Positions 9,083 to 19,219 of a stretch of DNA of 64,000 nt are shown here, piece after piece. Position 1 is the stretch's first letter. The number at the start of each line of letters is the position of its first letter. Location: the NCBI GenBank assembly GCA_021779935.1, contig JAJXZT010000042.1, positions 53,589-117,588 of the forward strand, given 5' to 3'. Made by a program: the position numbers and the translations under genes. A model generated the notes under the pieces. That model was not told the DNA's origin, made no database searches, and worked only from the letters and a program-made list of their open reading frames with translations. This DNA comes from Acidobacteriota bacterium. Its GTDB lineage: Bacteria; Acidobacteriota; Terriglobia; Terriglobales; Acidobacteriaceae.

Positions 9083-12000
9083 ATGCTTCGAACTTCGTCG
9101 TATCTCCGCCCGTGGTACTTCCTGATTTTGTTTCTTGCGATCAGCACTCTTGCCGTGGCACAGGGAACATCAACGAATCCCGTCACGAACAAACAGGAAG
9201 ATGCGGATCAACCGTTGGCGCGCGAGCAGTGGTTCCGCGATGGCCGGATGATTCCTGGCAGCAATTCAGCAGTGCTGCGGCAGAAGGCGTACGCGACGAA
9301 GATGGCTGAGCGCGCGGCACGAGCGGCGGGGCAACAGCAACTGATGAGCAACCAGGAGAGCGGGGGCACGGTGATCGTGGGCGGGCCGTCGACGACATGG
9401 ACGCCGATGGGACCCGCGCCGATTCTGCCGGACAGCTACCAGTCGCAGAACTATGGGCCGGTGACGGGCAGAGCGACAGCAGTGGCGATTGATCCGACGG
9501 ACGCCTCGGGCAACACGATCCTGATTGGCGGGGCGTATGGCGGAGTGTGGAAGTCAACGAACGCGGCGGCAACCGATCCGACGACGGTGACGTGGACGCC
9601 AATCCTGGATAACCAGGCGACACTGGCGGTGGGCGCGATCGTCTACAAACCGGACAACGACAACGTGATCCTGGTGGGTACGGGCGAAGCGAAAAACGCC
9701 GTGGACTCCTACTACGGCCTTGGAATATTGCGCTCGACGGACGGGGGCTCGACGTGGACGCTGATCCAGACGGCGAACGGCGGACTGATCAATTTTGGCG
9801 GCGTGGGTTTCGCCCGCATGGCATTCAGCACGGACAATACGAATGTCGTGGTGGCGGCTACGGCTTCGACACCGGTAGGACGCAACACGGGACTGTTCAC
9901 GAGCACGTCGGTAAGCGGACTGTTCTATTCAACCGATGCGGGCGCGACGTGGAACACGGTGACGATGACAGATCCGGGCGGGGCCGCGACATCGGCAGCA
10001 GCAGCCAGTTCGGTGATCTACAACCCGCAGGAACACAAGTTCTTTGCGGCGGTGCGATTCCACGGGATTTACACGTCTACAGACGGGATCAACTGGACGA
10101 AGACAACGGGATCGATGAGCAACGGAACGGTGACGATCGATCAAACTTCTTGTCCGGCGGTGGCGAACACCAATACGTGTTCCTTCTACAGGGCGGAGTT
10201 GACGGTGCGTCCGGACCGGGACGAGATGTATGCGTGGGTGGTAAACCCGTTTGCGACGCAGGGCGCAACAGACCCGCATAACAACATCGGCATCTTCAAG
10301 TCAACAGACGGCGGAACAACGTGGACAGCGCTGACGATGGCGGGGATCAACGCATGCGTGAGCACGGCACCGTCGAATGACTTTGGCGGTTGCGGCGCGG
10401 AGCAGGATTACTACAACCTGACGATCCTGGCGGTGCCGAACCCATCAAACAGCCAATTTACGGACTTGTATGCCGGAGCGGTCAACATCTTTAAATGCAC
10501 GATGGACCCGAACACGCCGGCGAACGCGACATGCGGCGGGGCGGCGGAACCCTATGAGTGGATGAACGTGACGCACGTCTACGGGTGTTCACCGTATGGC
10601 GCGATGTCGATGGTGCACCCGGACCAGCACCACATGGCATACGTACCGGGACATCCGAACATCATCTACTTCATGAACGACGGCGGCGTATACCGGACGC
10701 TGAATTCGAACGGGATCAACACGGGCGTGTGCCCGGCAAATATTGCGGCTCCACCGCTGCTGCCCTTCGATGACCTGAACACGCACCTGGGGGCGATGAC
10801 ACAGTTTGTGTGGGCAACGCCGCATCCGACGGACCCGACGGCAGTCATTGGAGGAAGCCAGGATAACGGGACATCGGCGACGGGCTCGTCCGTTCCGGGA
10901 GCGACGGGAGTGGGTTGGATGCCGATCCACGGCGGCGACGGTGGCTATAACTGGGTGCGTCCAGACAGCACGAGCGACTGGTTTGTGAGCACGACCGGCG
11001 TAAGTATTTACAAATGCACGAGCGGCTTCAACTGTAATCGCGGCACGTGGGGTAGCAGCAAGTGGGTAAGCCAGGCCGACGTGGGCAATGACGATTCGGC
11101 GTTCTATACGCCCTACATGCTGGACCCGCAAGACTCAACAAAGATGATCATTGGAACGTGCCGGGTGTGGCGCGGGGGCACGGTGAGTACGTGGGGCGGC
11201 GCGGCGATTTCGCAACTGTTTACGTCAAGCGGAGACACGACATGCAACAGCGATAACGACCCGGAGATCTACGCGCTGGCAATGGGCGGGCCGAAGGTGA
11301 GTACGGGATCGCAGGTGATATGGGCGGGGCTGGACAACGGCAAGATCTACATGACGCTGAATGCCGACGCCGCAACACCGACGTGGACGAACGTAACACC
11401 GTCAAGCACGTTGAACCCAGGTACGGCGCCGGTAACATCGGCATTCCGGATTTCAAGCATCGCGCTGGATCCCTCAGACCTGACGGGAAAGACGGCGTAC
11501 GCGACGGTGATGGGCTTCAAGGTGAATCACGTCCTGAAGACAATCGATGGCGGTGCGTCGTGGACGGGTATTGCTCCGGCAGGAGTGGCGAACGGGTTGC
11601 CGGACGCTCCGGCGGACTCGGTGGTGCTGGATCCGGATGACCCGACGATTGTGTACGTGGGAACGGACGTGGGCGTGTTCGTGACGCATGACAACGGCGC
11701 GACGTGGGCCGAAGTGGGACCGACAACGCCGACACCGGGCGGAGCAGGATTCCTGCCAAACGCAGTGGTGACGCACGTGGCGATTTCAGAAGCCGGCGGG
11801 AAGCGGCTGCTGATTGCCGGAACATATGGCCGCGGCGTATGGAAGGCAGACCTGACGCCGAGCGGTCCTCTGGCAGGATTGGACGCCACCAACCTGATAT
11901 TCGCTACGCAATTGATCAACACGACCAGTGCGGCACAGACACTGACACTGAAGAACGACGGTACATCAAGCCTGACGGTAACGGCAGCGGACCTGACGGG

Positions 12001-14005
12001 CGCACAGGCAAGCGCCTTCGCAAAAACGACGACGTGCGGAGCACTTCCCTTCACGCTGGCGGTGGGCGCGAGTTGTACATACTCGGTGACGTTTACGCCG
12101 ACCACGGCGGGAACATTCACGGCGGGACTGCAATTTACGGATAACGCAGCGGATAGTCCGCAGACGGTCAGCCTGTCGGGCTCGGCGGTAACGTCGTTTA
12201 TCGCCGTAGCGCCAAGTAGCCTGAGCTTTGGAAGTATTGCGGTTGGACAAACAAGCACAGCACAAGGCGTGACGCTCTCGAACAGCAACTCGTCGGCGGT
12301 CTCGGTGAGCGGAATCAGTATTACGGGAACGAACGCGGCAGACTTCAGCCAGACGAACAATTGCAGCGGCAGTATCGCAGCAAACAGTTCGTGCCAGATC
12401 AGCGTGACGTTCAAGCCGTCAATTGTGGCCGCAGAAAGCGCCACGCTGAACGTGAGCTACGGTGGCGGAAATCCGGCGAACGCGGTTACTTTGGGTGGAA
12501 CTGGCACGACGCCAGTGCCGGTGATCGCATTCAGTCCGACATCCCTGACCTTTGCCGCGCAGACCACTACCCTCACAAGCGCCGCGCAGAACGTGACGAT
12601 CACAAATACTGGATCGGCGAACCTGACGGTTTCCGGTATCGCACTGGGGGGAACGAACAGCGCACAGTTCAGCATCGCGACGAATACTTGCGCCGCCATG
12701 CCATTCACGCTCACACCCAACCAGTCGTGCTCGCTGGGAATCACATTCACGCCGAACGCGACCGGGGCGTTCAGTGCATCGGTTACGGTGACGGACAACT
12801 CGTCCGGCAGTCCGCATTCAGTAACACTGAGCGGGACGGGGGCGACGGCGGCAACGCTGAGCGCGTCGCCAACATCGCTAAGCTTCTCAACGCCATATAC
12901 GACACCGCAAGCAAAGACCGTGACGATTACGAACACGGGCGGCGTGACTGCGCCGATGGGAACAGTTGCCGTCAGCGGAACGAACGCCTCGCTGTTTACG
13001 CAAACGAACAACTGCGGTACGAGCCTGGCCGCGAACGGTACATGTACAGTGACGGTGACGTTTACTCCGACGGCCACGATCAGCAATGCCGCGGCGACAG
13101 TCACGGTGAACAGTACGGCAAACACGTCTACGCCGGCGAGTTCAGCGACGATTACGCTGACGGGCACGGCGACGGGAGCAGTAGCATCGGCTTCGCCAAG
13201 CAGCCTGACTTTCAGCGGGACACTGGTGGGGGTGGCGTCAAGCTCGCAGCCGGTGACGCTGCACAACACGGGCGTAGCAACGCTGAACATTTCGTCGATC
13301 AGCAGCAGCAACCCGGTATTTGCGCAAACCAACAATTGCGGAAGTACGCTGGCGGCAAATGCCACATGCACGATCAACGTGACGTTTACGCCGACATCGA
13401 CAACCTCGGCAAGCGGAACGCTGACGGTAAACACGGACGGCGGCAATCCGACGGTGGCGCTGAGCGGCACGGGGCAGGATTACAGCGCGCCTACGGTGGA
13501 CTCCAGCAACACGAGCAAGACGGTGACGGCGGGAAGCTCGGCAACCTATAACTTCACGGTCGCGCCGGTCGGGACGAGCGTCTCCGGTACGATCAACTTC
13601 GCGTGCAGCGGACTGCCGTCTCTGGCGAGCTGCTCGTTCTCGCCCGCGTCGGTCTCAAACATCAGTTCGTCGCAAGCGGTAACGATGACGGTAACGACGA
13701 CAGCGGCAGGAGCAAACGCATCGGCGGGAGGCAGCACGATCCTGATGATGTGGCTGGTGCTGCCAGGCATGGCCCTGATGATTCCTTCCAAGGACAAGCG
13801 CGGACGGCGGGCGAAAGTGCTGGTGATGCTGATGCTGGCGGTGGGAATCGCAACCGTGCTGGCAATGGCGGCATGTGGCGGTGGCGGCGGATCAAGCGCG
13901 CCTCCTCCAAGCCCAGGAACACCGAAGGGTTCATATACGGTGACGATCAGCGCAACTTCCGGGAGCGTGACGCACTCGACGAACGTGACGCTGGTTGTGC
14001 AGTAG
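9083..14005 (+). CDS. Giant secreted BNR/VPS10-like and choice-of-anchor-D repeat protein
   Basis: 1640 residues from the ATG at 9083, chosen because a signal peptide follows at once (WYFLILFLAISTLAVAQG); the frame is open further upstream. About residues 90-900 contain repeated BNR/sortilin-like units (GGVWKSTNAA, GILRSTDGGSTWT, KTIDGGASWTGI, THDNGATWAEV) that should fold as beta-propellers. About residues 930-1450 hold at least four ASPM-SPD-2-Hydin/choice-of-anchor-D repeats (for example LSFGSIAVGQTS, LTFAAQTTTLTSAAQNVTITNTG), followed by an Ig-like region. Near the end are two hydrophobic helices with a basic loop (PSKDKRGRRAK), then AACGGGGG and a last beta domain. It is probably surface-located, with a protein- or glycan-binding role; no catalytic motif was seen. 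Confidence 0.8.
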   Translation: MLRTSSYLRPWYFLILFLAISTLAVAQGTSTNPVTNKQEDADQPLAREQWFRDGRMIPGSNSAVLRQKAYATKMAERAARAAGQQQLMSNQESGGTVIVGGPSTTWTPMGPAPILPDSYQSQNYGPVTGRATAVAIDPTDASGNTILIGGAYGGVWKSTNAAATDPTTVTWTPILDNQATLAVGAIVYKPDNDNVILVGTGEAKNAVDSYYGLGILRSTDGGSTWTLIQTANGGLINFGGVGFARMAFSTDNTNVVVAATASTPVGRNTGLFTSTSVSGLFYSTDAGATWNTVTMTDPGGAATSAAAASSVIYNPQEHKFFAAVRFHGIYTSTDGINWTKTTGSMSNGTVTIDQTSCPAVANTNTCSFYRAELTVRPDRDEMYAWVVNPFATQGATDPHNNIGIFKSTDGGTTWTALTMAGINACVSTAPSNDFGGCGAEQDYYNLTILAVPNPSNSQFTDLYAGAVNIFKCTMDPNTPANATCGGAAEPYEWMNVTHVYGCSPYGAMSMVHPDQHHMAYVPGHPNIIYFMNDGGVYRTLNSNGINTGVCPANIAAPPLLPFDDLNTHLGAMTQFVWATPHPTDPTAVIGGSQDNGTSATGSSVPGATGVGWMPIHGGDGGYNWVRPDSTSDWFVSTTGVSIYKCTSGFNCNRGTWGSSKWVSQADVGNDDSAFYTPYMLDPQDSTKMIIGTCRVWRGGTVSTWGGAAISQLFTSSGDTTCNSDNDPEIYALAMGGPKVSTGSQVIWAGLDNGKIYMTLNADAATPTWTNVTPSSTLNPGTAPVTSAFRISSIALDPSDLTGKTAYATVMGFKVNHVLKTIDGGASWTGIAPAGVANGLPDAPADSVVLDPDDPTIVYVGTDVGVFVTHDNGATWAEVGPTTPTPGGAGFLPNAVVTHVAISEAGGKRLLIAGTYGRGVWKADLTPSGPLAGLDATNLIFATQLINTTSAAQTLTLKNDGTSSLTVTAADLTGAQASAFAKTTTCGALPFTLAVGASCTYSVTFTPTTAGTFTAGLQFTDNAADSPQTVSLSGSAVTSFIAVAPSSLSFGSIAVGQTSTAQGVTLSNSNSSAVSVSGISITGTNAADFSQTNNCSGSIAANSSCQISVTFKPSIVAAESATLNVSYGGGNPANAVTLGGTGTTPVPVIAFSPTSLTFAAQTTTLTSAAQNVTITNTGSANLTVSGIALGGTNSAQFSIATNTCAAMPFTLTPNQSCSLGITFTPNATGAFSASVTVTDNSSGSPHSVTLSGTGATAATLSASPTSLSFSTPYTTPQAKTVTITNTGGVTAPMGTVAVSGTNASLFTQTNNCGTSLAANGTCTVTVTFTPTATISNAAATVTVNSTANTSTPASSATITLTGTATGAVASASPSSLTFSGTLVGVASSSQPVTLHNTGVATLNISSISSSNPVFAQTNNCGSTLAANATCTINVTFTPTSTTSASGTLTVNTDGGNPTVALSGTGQDYSAPTVDSSNTSKTVTAGSSATYNFTVAPVGTSVSGTINFACSGLPSLASCSFSPASVSNISSSQAVTMTVTTTAAGANASAGGSTILMMWLVLPGMALMIPSKDKRGRRAKVLVMLMLAVGIATVLAMAACGGGGGSSAPPPSPGTPKGSYTVTISATSGSVTHSTNVTLVVQ

Positions 14006-14022
14006 AAAGACGGGTAGTGAAG

Positions 14023-14052
14023 TGGCCACGTCTTCGGGCGTGGCCATTTTTT
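14023..14052 (+). terminator. Rho-independent terminator
   Basis: Perfect 8-bp stem TGGCCACG / CGTGGCCA with loop TCTTCGGG, followed by six T residues. It lies 18 bases after the stop of the giant repeat protein. Confidence 0.9.
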
Positions 14053-14155
14053 CATAAATAAGATTTTATGAAAAAGTACCGCAGAAAAGATTGCGCATGA
14101 GACGGTGAACGTGATGTGATTCCAACTCAGTCATTGCTACCCGGGATCACACTTC

Positions 14156-15385
14156 ATGTCCATGACAACTTCTCCCGTGACAAGTTCTTCTCCACTCACA
14201 CGCAGCCAGCAGTGGCACGCAGTCATGGCCGGCTTTATGGGCTGGACGATGGACGCCTTCGACTTCTTCGTCATCGTGTTCATGATGGACCAGCTTGCGG
14301 CGAACTTCCACGTCTCGAAGGCCGAGATCATCTCTACCATCATGTACACACTGGCGATGAGGCCGGTGGGGGCGCTGCTATTCGGAGTGCTGGCGGACCG
14401 GTACGGACGACGCGGGCCGCTGATGGCGAACGTGGTCTTCTTCTCGGTGGTGGAACTGCTGTGCGGCTTCGCGCCGAACTTCGCGGTGTTCGTGGTGCTG
14501 CGGACGGTGTACGGGATCGGCATGGGCGGCGAGTGGGGCGTGGGCGCGTCGCTGGCAATGGAGTCGGCACCGCAGAAATGGCGCGGCATTCTCTCGGGCC
14601 TGCTGCAAAGCGGATACTCAGTGGGATATTTGCTGGCAGCAATAGCGGCTCGGTTCGTACTGCCGACGTGGGGGTGGCGGCCAATGTTCTGGCTGGGCGG
14701 CATTCCGGCGTTGCTGGCGTTCTATATACGGTGGCACGTGAAGGAGTCGGAGGCTTGGCGGCAGGACCGAGTGGGCAGCGTGGGAAAGATCATGAAGGTG
14801 GTCTTCCAGAACTGGAAGCTGTTCGCCTACCTGGCGGCAATGATGACGCTGATGATGTGCCTGTCGCACGGGACGCAGGACCTGTACCCGGATTTCTTGA
14901 AGTCGACGCACCATGTCGGTCCGGCGACGCTGTCGCTGATTGTGGCGATGATGAACGTGGGAGCGGTGGTGGGAGCGATCCTGTTCGGATTCTGGTCGGA
15001 AAAAATCGGCCGACGAAAAGCGCTGGTGGCCGCACTGCTGCTTTCACTGGTGACGATTCCGGCGTGGGCGTTCGGAGCGAAACTGCTGATCGTGGGAATA
15101 GCGGCGTTCGTCATACAGGTTGGCGTGCAGGGGGCGTGGGGCATCATTCCGGCGCACCTCAACGAACTTTCGCCGGGAGCAGTGCGAGGACTGATTCCTG
15201 GGCTGGCGTATCAACTGGGAATCCTGTTCGCAGCGCCTACGCCAAAAGTAGAGTACGCACTGCAAGCGCGGTTCGGATACGGATGGGCGCTGGCGGGATT
15301 CGAGGTCGCGACGATAGTATTGCTGGCAGTGATAGTAATGCTGGGAAAAGAAGAGCACGGAAAAGAGTTTCTTAAGCCTGCATAA
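14156..15385 (+). CDS. MFS transporter, sialate/lactate:H+ symporter type
   Basis: 409 residues with 12 likely TM helices. The N-terminal motif GWTMDAFDFFVIVFMM and the loop LADRYGRRGPLM fit the NanT/JEN1-like (SHS) group of MFS carriers of carboxylates or sialic acid; GIGMGGEWGVGASLAMES is the family motif in TM4. SHS carriers are proton symporters, so organic-acid uptake is likely. The alcohol dehydrogenase gene follows 68 bases downstream in the same direction. Confidence 0.85.
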   Translation: MSMTTSPVTSSSPLTRSQQWHAVMAGFMGWTMDAFDFFVIVFMMDQLAANFHVSKAEIISTIMYTLAMRPVGALLFGVLADRYGRRGPLMANVVFFSVVELLCGFAPNFAVFVVLRTVYGIGMGGEWGVGASLAMESAPQKWRGILSGLLQSGYSVGYLLAAIAARFVLPTWGWRPMFWLGGIPALLAFYIRWHVKESEAWRQDRVGSVGKIMKVVFQNWKLFAYLAAMMTLMMCLSHGTQDLYPDFLKSTHHVGPATLSLIVAMMNVGAVVGAILFGFWSEKIGRRKALVAALLLSLVTIPAWAFGAKLLIVGIAAFVIQVGVQGAWGIIPAHLNELSPGAVRGLIPGLAYQLGILFAAPTPKVEYALQARFGYGWALAGFEVATIVLLAVIVMLGKEEHGKEFLKPA

Positions 15386-15453
15386 GATGCGTGCGGCGCG
15401 GATAGATTTACAAATGACGATTGACGATTGTGAAACACAACCGAGGAGTTTCG

Positions 15454-16455
15454 ATGAAAGCCGCAGTGCTGATGTCACGGGGAAAGATTGCGGATCGACC
15501 GCTGCGCATCGATGAAGTCGCGAGGCCGGAGGCGGCAGCGGGCGAAGTGCTGCTGCGGGTGCGGGCGTGCGGAGTTTGCCGGACGGACCTGCATATCGTC
15601 GAGGGAGAACTGGCGGCACGGCGCGAGCGGCTGATACCCGGACATCAAATCGTCGGCGAGATTGCCGGGGGCGCGACGCGGGAACTCCCTGTCGGAACAA
15701 GAGTCGGCGTCTCGTGGATTGGCGGCACGGACGGTACGTGCTGGTATTGCAAAAACAATTTTGAAAACCTGTGCGACGCTCCGACGTTTACGGGCTATAG
15801 CGTGGATGGAGGATATGCGGAGTATGCGGTGGCGCGGGCGGACTTTGTGTTTCCGCTGCCGGAGGCGCTGGACGATCTGAAAGCCGCACCACTGCTGTGC
15901 GCGGGGATCATAGGGTTTCGCAGCTTGCGCGTGGCAGGAGTGGAGCCGGGAGAGAGAGTCGGGCTGTTCGGGTTCGGCGCGTCGGCGCACCTGGCGATCG
16001 AGGTACTGAAGGCGTGGGGATGCGAAGTGTATGTCTCGACGCGAGGCGCGTCGCATCGCACACTGGCGGAATCGCTTGGAGCCAAATGGGTGGGATCGGA
16101 AATGGACAAGCCTCCGGTGGAACTCGACCGCGCAGTGACGTTCGCTCCGAGCGGAGACGTGGTGGTGGCGGCGCTCGGAAGTTTACGCAAGGGTGGAGTG
16201 GTGGCAATCAACGCGATCCATCTCGATCGTGTGCCCGAATTTGACTACGACCGTCTACTGTGGGGAGAGCGGCAGATCCGCAGCGTGGCGAACATGACTC
16301 GCGCGGATGCAAGAGATTTCCTGAAGATTGCAGCGGAAATTCGTCTACAGCCAAAGGTCACGACATTTACGCTGGACGAGGCGAATGAAGCGTTGATGGC
16401 GATCAAGAACGACAAGGTCGATGGGGCGGCAGTGATTGTGGTGGAAAGCTGCTAA
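15454..16455 (+). CDS. Zinc-dependent alcohol dehydrogenase (MDR family)
   Basis: 333 residues from the ATG at 15454, preceded by GAGGAG about 6 bases upstream; an upstream ATG at 15421 has no such site. Catalytic zinc ligands are present as ACGVCRTDLH and GHQIVGE. The structural zinc lobe reads CWYCKNNFENLC, which has three of the usual four cysteines. The Rossmann motif is GLFGFGASAHLAIEV. It resembles AdhA-type zinc-binding dehydrogenases acting on alcohols or aldehydes with NAD(P). The substrate is not determined. Confidence 0.85.
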   Translation: MKAAVLMSRGKIADRPLRIDEVARPEAAAGEVLLRVRACGVCRTDLHIVEGELAARRERLIPGHQIVGEIAGGATRELPVGTRVGVSWIGGTDGTCWYCKNNFENLCDAPTFTGYSVDGGYAEYAVARADFVFPLPEALDDLKAAPLLCAGIIGFRSLRVAGVEPGERVGLFGFGASAHLAIEVLKAWGCEVYVSTRGASHRTLAESLGAKWVGSEMDKPPVELDRAVTFAPSGDVVVAALGSLRKGGVVAINAIHLDRVPEFDYDRLLWGERQIRSVANMTRADARDFLKIAAEIRLQPKVTTFTLDEANEALMAIKNDKVDGAAVIVVESC

Positions 16456-16605
16456 GCTACTAAGCTTGGAACCCACATCTGCCAAATGCTGGCAGATATG
16501 GGGCACCGATCATGGATGAGGACATCAAAGGCGACATTTACTGCAAATCCCATGCAAGCAAAAGAGGCTTGAATGGCCCCCTTGGACTACTCGACAAATG
16601 AAAGG

Positions 16606-16644
16606 CCCTACCCTTGTCGCGAACTGCACGCGACAAGGGTAGGG
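16606..16644. repeat. Perfect 16-bp stem hairpin, copy of a dispersed repeat
   Basis: The arms CCCTACCCTTGTCGCG and CGCGACAAGGGTAGGG flank a 7-base loop. It lies between the convergent alcohol dehydrogenase and M13 peptidase genes, so it could stop transcription from both sides. A shorter relative is at 2134-2161. The rest of the 226-base gap (16456-16681) has repeat-like words (GCTGCTAAGCTACTAAGC, GGGGCACC) and no gene. Confidence 0.75.
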
Positions 16645-16681
16645 CGCGAAACAAAAATCAAAAACAAATCAACCCAGCACG

Positions 16682-18751
16682 TTACCAGATGCGTACGCGC
16701 TCGGCTGGTGTGAGGTACATGGTTTCGCCGGGCTTCACGTGGAAGGCGGTGTACCAGGCATCGATGTTACGCACGGTTGCGGCGCGGTATCTGCCGGGGG
16801 CGTGCGGGTCAGTCATCACCTGCTGGCGGAGCGTGGCGTCACGAGCTTTCGACGCCCAGTTCTGCGCGAAGGCAATGAAGAACTGCTGATCGCCGGTGTA
16901 GCCGTCGACGACGGGAGCGGGCTTTCCCTTCAAGGAAGCACGATAGCCGTCGAAGGCTGCGGAGATGCCGGCGACATCGGCGATGTTTTCGCCGAGCGTC
17001 TGCTGGCCGTTGACGGAGAGATCCGGGAACGGCTTGTAGGTGTCGTACTGAAGGGCAAGTTTGTGGGTGGCCGCTTCAAAGTGCGCGAAGTCAGCCTTGG
17101 TCCACCAGTTGCGCAGGCGTCCCTTGGAATCGAAGATGCTGCCAGAGGTATCGAACGAGTGGCTGATTTCGTGTCCGATGACCGAACCGATGGCGCCGTA
17201 GTTGGACGCAGCGGGAGCCTTGGGATCGAAGAACGGCGGTTGCAGGATGGCGGCCGGGAAGTTCAGAGCGTTCTGCAACGGCAGGTTCACGGCGTTCACG
17301 GTCTGAGGAGTCATGGACCACTCATGACGATCGACGACGGTGCCCAGGCGCGCAACGTCACGCTGATACTCGAAAAGGTTGTCACGCCAGAGATTGCCTA
17401 CGATGTCGTCGGGCTTGATCTCAAGACCTGAATAGTCACGCCACTTTTCGGGGTATCCGATGCCGACATAGAGAGTGTTGAGCTTAGCCTTGGCTTCAGC
17501 CTTGGTTGTGGGATTCATCCAGGTAAGCGCGTCGATGCGCTTGCGGAAGGACTCGATGATGTTGGCGACCATGGCCTGGGCCTCGGCCTTGGCCTCCGGC
17601 GAGAAATAACGCTTGGCGTATATCTGGCCAACGGCGTCGCCAAGGACTCCATTGACGACCATGACACCGCGCTGCCAGCGAGGACGCTGCTGCGGAGTGC
17701 CGGTAAGCGTCTGTCCGAAGAACGCGAAATTTTCGTCAGCAAAGGGCTTGGGAAGTACGCCGGCATATTCCGAGATGACGTGATAGGCGAGCCAGTCCTT
17801 CCAGGTGTCGAGCGGGACGGAGGCGACAAGAGCAGACTCGCCGGTGAAGGCGGTCGGCTGCCAAACGGTGAAGCTGGTTTCTTTAGTGAGGCCGGCGCCA
17901 CGGAAGAATTCCGCCCAATCAAGACCAGGCGCCTTGACGGCGAAATCGGATTGCTTCCAAGTGTTGTTCGCCTTCTGAACGTCCTCACTATCAGTGAAGC
18001 TGATTTGCTTTTCGGCGATGGCGTGTTCGAGGGCGATGATGCGCTCGGCGCGAGCATCCGGATCGGAGAAGCCAGCAAGCTTGAGCAACGTGGCTACGTA
18101 GACCTGATACTTGGCGCGGATGTCGCGCATGTGCTGGCTGTCAGAGAGGTAATACTCGCGAGCGGGCAGCACCAGGCCACCTTGTAGAAGGTAGGCGTTG
18201 TAGTGCTGGTAATCCTGAAAGCCGGGGGCAACCCACATGCCGAAAAGATTGCGGGTATGGAAATTGGTGTTGTTGAGGGGATCGACGTCGGCGCGGAGGC
18301 TCTCGCCGAGGGCAAGGGCCAACTGTTTCTTGTCACCGATGGTGGCGATTTTCTTCAGTTGCGGCTCGAGTGGAGAGAGGCCTTTGGCTTCAATTGCCTG
18401 CTCATTCATGTACGAGTTATAGAGATCGGCAATTTTGCGGTCGCTGGAGCCCGCAGGCGGATTGGACTTAGCTACATCTTCAATGATGGAGACGGTGCGC
18501 TTGTTGGCCAGATCGGCGAGCGCTGTGAAGACTCCGATGGCGCCACGGTCGGCTGGAATTGCAGTGCGCTTCAGCCAACCGCCATTGGCAAACGTGAAGA
18601 AGTCATCGCCCGGCTTGACGGAGGGATCCATGTTCTGAAGGTTGATCCCATGCGTGGTTTGAGCCGGCGGATTCTGCGCGAACGCAGCCAGGCAGGAAAG
18701 GATTAAGACGCCGCATAAAACGGCGCGTGCGGACTTGAGAGTATGTCTCAT
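16682..18751 (-). CDS. M13 family (neprilysin-like) zinc metallopeptidase, secreted
   Basis: 689 residues from the ATG at 18751, chosen because a signal peptide follows (AVLCGVLILSCLAAFAQN); the frame runs upstream to 18832. It cleaves peptides in the periplasm or outside the cell. The zinc motif is in GSVIGHEISHSFDTSGSIFD (HExxH), with the third ligand in ENIADVAG. The N-terminal signature MDPSVKPGDDFFTFANGGWLK and the C-terminal W are typical of M13 enzymes. Length fits the family. Confidence 0.95.
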   Translation of the reverse strand: MRHTLKSARAVLCGVLILSCLAAFAQNPPAQTTHGINLQNMDPSVKPGDDFFTFANGGWLKRTAIPADRGAIGVFTALADLANKRTVSIIEDVAKSNPPAGSSDRKIADLYNSYMNEQAIEAKGLSPLEPQLKKIATIGDKKQLALALGESLRADVDPLNNTNFHTRNLFGMWVAPGFQDYQHYNAYLLQGGLVLPAREYYLSDSQHMRDIRAKYQVYVATLLKLAGFSDPDARAERIIALEHAIAEKQISFTDSEDVQKANNTWKQSDFAVKAPGLDWAEFFRGAGLTKETSFTVWQPTAFTGESALVASVPLDTWKDWLAYHVISEYAGVLPKPFADENFAFFGQTLTGTPQQRPRWQRGVMVVNGVLGDAVGQIYAKRYFSPEAKAEAQAMVANIIESFRKRIDALTWMNPTTKAEAKAKLNTLYVGIGYPEKWRDYSGLEIKPDDIVGNLWRDNLFEYQRDVARLGTVVDRHEWSMTPQTVNAVNLPLQNALNFPAAILQPPFFDPKAPAASNYGAIGSVIGHEISHSFDTSGSIFDSKGRLRNWWTKADFAHFEAATHKLALQYDTYKPFPDLSVNGQQTLGENIADVAGISAAFDGYRASLKGKPAPVVDGYTGDQQFFIAFAQNWASKARDATLRQQVMTDPHAPGRYRAATVRNIDAWYTAFHVKPGETMYLTPAERVRIW

Positions 18752-18916
18752 AGACGCTCCAGAGCGTGTGCTTAAAACAACGGGAACAAGATTAGACGGA
18801 TTGGGACTCATAGGGGTAGGACGAAATAGCATACAACATACGGATCCAGATGCGGCACCTGCGTGCTGAGAGGAAGCCCCAAGCAGGCATTTTCCATGGA
18901 AGAAACCGAACGGGAA

Positions 18917-19084
18917 TCAGGCCTTGGCGAGATGCGTGGGGTTGGGCGGAGTGGCGCCGGAAGCGGCAGCCTTCTGCTCGTCGCGGCGCTGCTGGCGCTT
19001 TTCCAGGACAACGGCGGTGATCATCATCGCCATGAGGATGTTGAAGATGATGAAGGCAACTACGGCAATCACGAGAACCGGCAT
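18917..19084 (-). CDS. Small single-TM membrane protein (55 residues)
   Basis: Starts MPVLVIAVVAFIIFNILMAM: one long hydrophobic helix, then a charged tail EKRQQRRDEQKAAASG. GAGGTG lies about 5 bases upstream of the ATG at 19084, which decides this start over the one at 19105. The function is unknown. It stands alone between the M13 peptidase and hemolysin-III-like genes. Confidence 0.5.
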   Translation of the reverse strand: MPVLVIAVVAFIIFNILMAMMITAVVLEKRQQRRDEQKAAASGATPPNPTHLAKA

Positions 19085-19219
19085 AAGGCACCTCGACACC
19101 AGCATTCTGTTCCCGGTGAGAACAGGGTTCGGTGATGGGAGTCACCGATGGATGTGAGGGGTAAAGAAAGACAAGTTTCGGAGGTTGCGGATGTTTCGGA
19201 GGTTTCGAAAAACAAAGGA

